The notes under the pieces: model-generated
The model's input: only the letters and a program-made list of their open reading frames with translations
What the model was told of the DNA's origin: nothing
The model's database searches: none
Shown here: positions 36,829 through 37,509 of the stretch, piece by piece
Position numbering within the stretch: the stretch's first letter is position 1
Layout: every line of letters begins with the position of its first letter
Position numbers and translations under genes: made by a program
From: Tersicoccus phoenicis
GTDB taxonomy: Bacteria; Actinomycetota; Actinomycetes; Actinomycetales; Micrococcaceae
Length of the DNA: 37,509 nucleotides
Direction: 5' to 3'
Assembly (NCBI RefSeq): GCF_001968835.1
Contig: NZ_MRDE01000080.1
Location: 1-37,509 of the forward strand

Positions 36829-37380
36829 ATGGCCTCTCAATCGCTTCAACGCTGGAAGGTCGATCGTACGGCGGCGATGGATCGGCTTGAGAACGTGCAC
36901 GCCAAGGTGACTGGCGGTCTCGCCGGTCGGCCACGCGACGTGACGGAACTCAACCATGCCTTGTTCCTTCGCCTTGCCGGGGAGGTTCAGGGCTACTGCC
37001 GCGACCTCCATGACGAGGCTATCGAGTCGTTGTGCACGTCTGCACAGGTCCCCAACCAGCAGCTGCGGGACACGTTTCGAGCGTCATTGATCAGGGGACG
37101 CAAACTGGATGCGGGCAACGCCGCGCCCGGCAACATCGGTAACGACTGGGCGCAGCTCGGGATGGGAATCTGGACCGAGTTGAACGCCTCCTACCCCGGT
37201 ACGAGGGGTTCAGCCGACTGGAACCGGCGGCTCGAATGGCTTAACACCGCCCGCAACGGGATCGCGCACAACGATTCGGTCAAGGTCGCGCAAGCACATG
37301 CCGAGTACCCACTGACATTGCACACCTTCCGCGTGATGCGCGGCCGGTTCAGCCGATTCGGAAGGTGTCAAGTCTGGTGA
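36829..37380 (+). CDS. HEPN-motif protein, 3' end cut by an IS
   Basis: A 183-aa helical protein with R142-NGIA-H147 (TARNGIAHNDS), the R-x4-6-H motif of HEPN ribonucleases, which in defence and toxin-antitoxin systems cleave RNA. The rest is helical with no other known motif; LNHALFLRLAGEVQGYCRDLHDEAIE (41-66) resembles the first helix pair of HEPN folds. The last four codons (CQVW and stop) appear to be the end of the adjacent IS3-type element (from 37366), so the natural C-terminus is lost or altered. There is no antitoxin gene beside it in the window. Base composition is lower in G+C than in the phospholipase gene before it. Confidence 0.6.
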   Translation: MASQSLQRWKVDRTAAMDRLENVHAKVTGGLAGRPRDVTELNHALFLRLAGEVQGYCRDLHDEAIESLCTSAQVPNQQLRDTFRASLIRGRKLDAGNAAPGNIGNDWAQLGMGIWTELNASYPGTRGSADWNRRLEWLNTARNGIAHNDSVKVAQAHAEYPLTLHTFRVMRGRFSRFGRCQVW

Positions 37381-37509
37381 GACAGTTTCCGTCAGGCGGT
37401 CTGTATGAGGGCCTCCTGTGAGGGTTGGTTGATCCAGGCTGTGGCGGGCAGTGTGGGTGCTGCGGGTCGGCGGTGGCCGAAGCGTTCCGGATGGGCGGTG
37501 TAGGCAGCG
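37366..37509 (-). mobile_element. End of an IS3-family insertion sequence
   Basis: From 37366 (TGTCAAGTCTGGTGAGACAG) the sequence looks like the terminal inverted repeat of an IS3-type element, starting with TG as these ends do. It is followed within 26 bases by the stop of a transposase reading inward from the right. The other end lies outside the window. Confidence 0.65.
37392..37509 (-). CDS. IS3-family transposase (OrfB) C-terminus, partial
   Basis: On the minus strand the last 38 codons before TGA at 37392 read AAYTAHPERFGHRRPAAPTL, then PATAWINQP. This is the typical C-terminal tail of OrfB-type IS3 transposases (AYxxHPERF...PxLPxxxWINxP). The DDE catalytic core lies beyond the right edge, so it cannot be said whether the element is intact. 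Confidence 0.85.
   Translation of the reverse strand, partial: AAYTAHPERFGHRRPAAPTLPATAWINQPSQEALIQTA

Overview
The window is G+C-rich chromosomal DNA of an actinomycete (Actinomycetota). The signs are strong third-position G/C bias, GTG starts, -10 hexamers of the TAnnnT type sitting directly before start codons, a SAM-IV riboswitch, and the order pcrA-sucC-sucD. The genus cannot be fixed from the sequence alone. The dimethylglycine oxidase closely resembles the Arthrobacter globiformis enzyme as I recall it, but that does not place the whole genome.

Left part (1-8.9 kb): a fused ABC exporter, an RraA-family protein, a tRNA-Arg(CCT) on the minus strand, a gene-poor stretch with two different tandem-repeat arrays, then the housekeeping genes pcrA, sucC and sucD, closed by a strong hairpin terminator. 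Middle-left (8.9-12 kb): a SAM-IV riboswitch leads a two-gene operon of an MHS-type MFS transporter and an NtaA/SnaA/DszA-type flavin monooxygenase. This looks like sulfur scavenging controlled by S-adenosylmethionine.

Middle (12-20.6 kb): a methylamine catabolic block. A BCCT betaine transporter and a Rieske ferredoxin lie on the minus strand. A ferredoxin reductase, a Rieske oxygenase (GbcA-like) and a two-domain dimethylglycine oxidase lie on the plus strand. Together they would import glycine betaine and take it through dimethylglycine to sarcosine, passing one carbon to tetrahydrofolate. A divergent AbrB-like/RelE-like pair sits inside this block.

Middle-right (20.7-25 kb): a ferritin-like/VIT1 fusion metal transporter, an XRE-cupin regulator, and an AbiE-like toxin-antitoxin operon whose promoter is packed with palindromes. 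A degraded fragment of a small secreted protein follows. Next (25.1-29.6 kb): a sodium/solute symporter diverges from an operon of a ureohydrolase (agmatinase or guanidinobutyrase) and a ThDP enzyme of the acetolactate-synthase superfamily. This may be a guanidino-compound or arginine breakdown unit.

Right part (29.6-37.5 kb): a MacB-like ABC transporter divergent from a NarL-type two-component system, a membrane-anchored protein of unknown role, an IclR regulator divergent from a phospholipase D family protein, and a HEPN-motif gene. The 3' end of the HEPN gene is cut by an IS3-family element that runs off the right edge.
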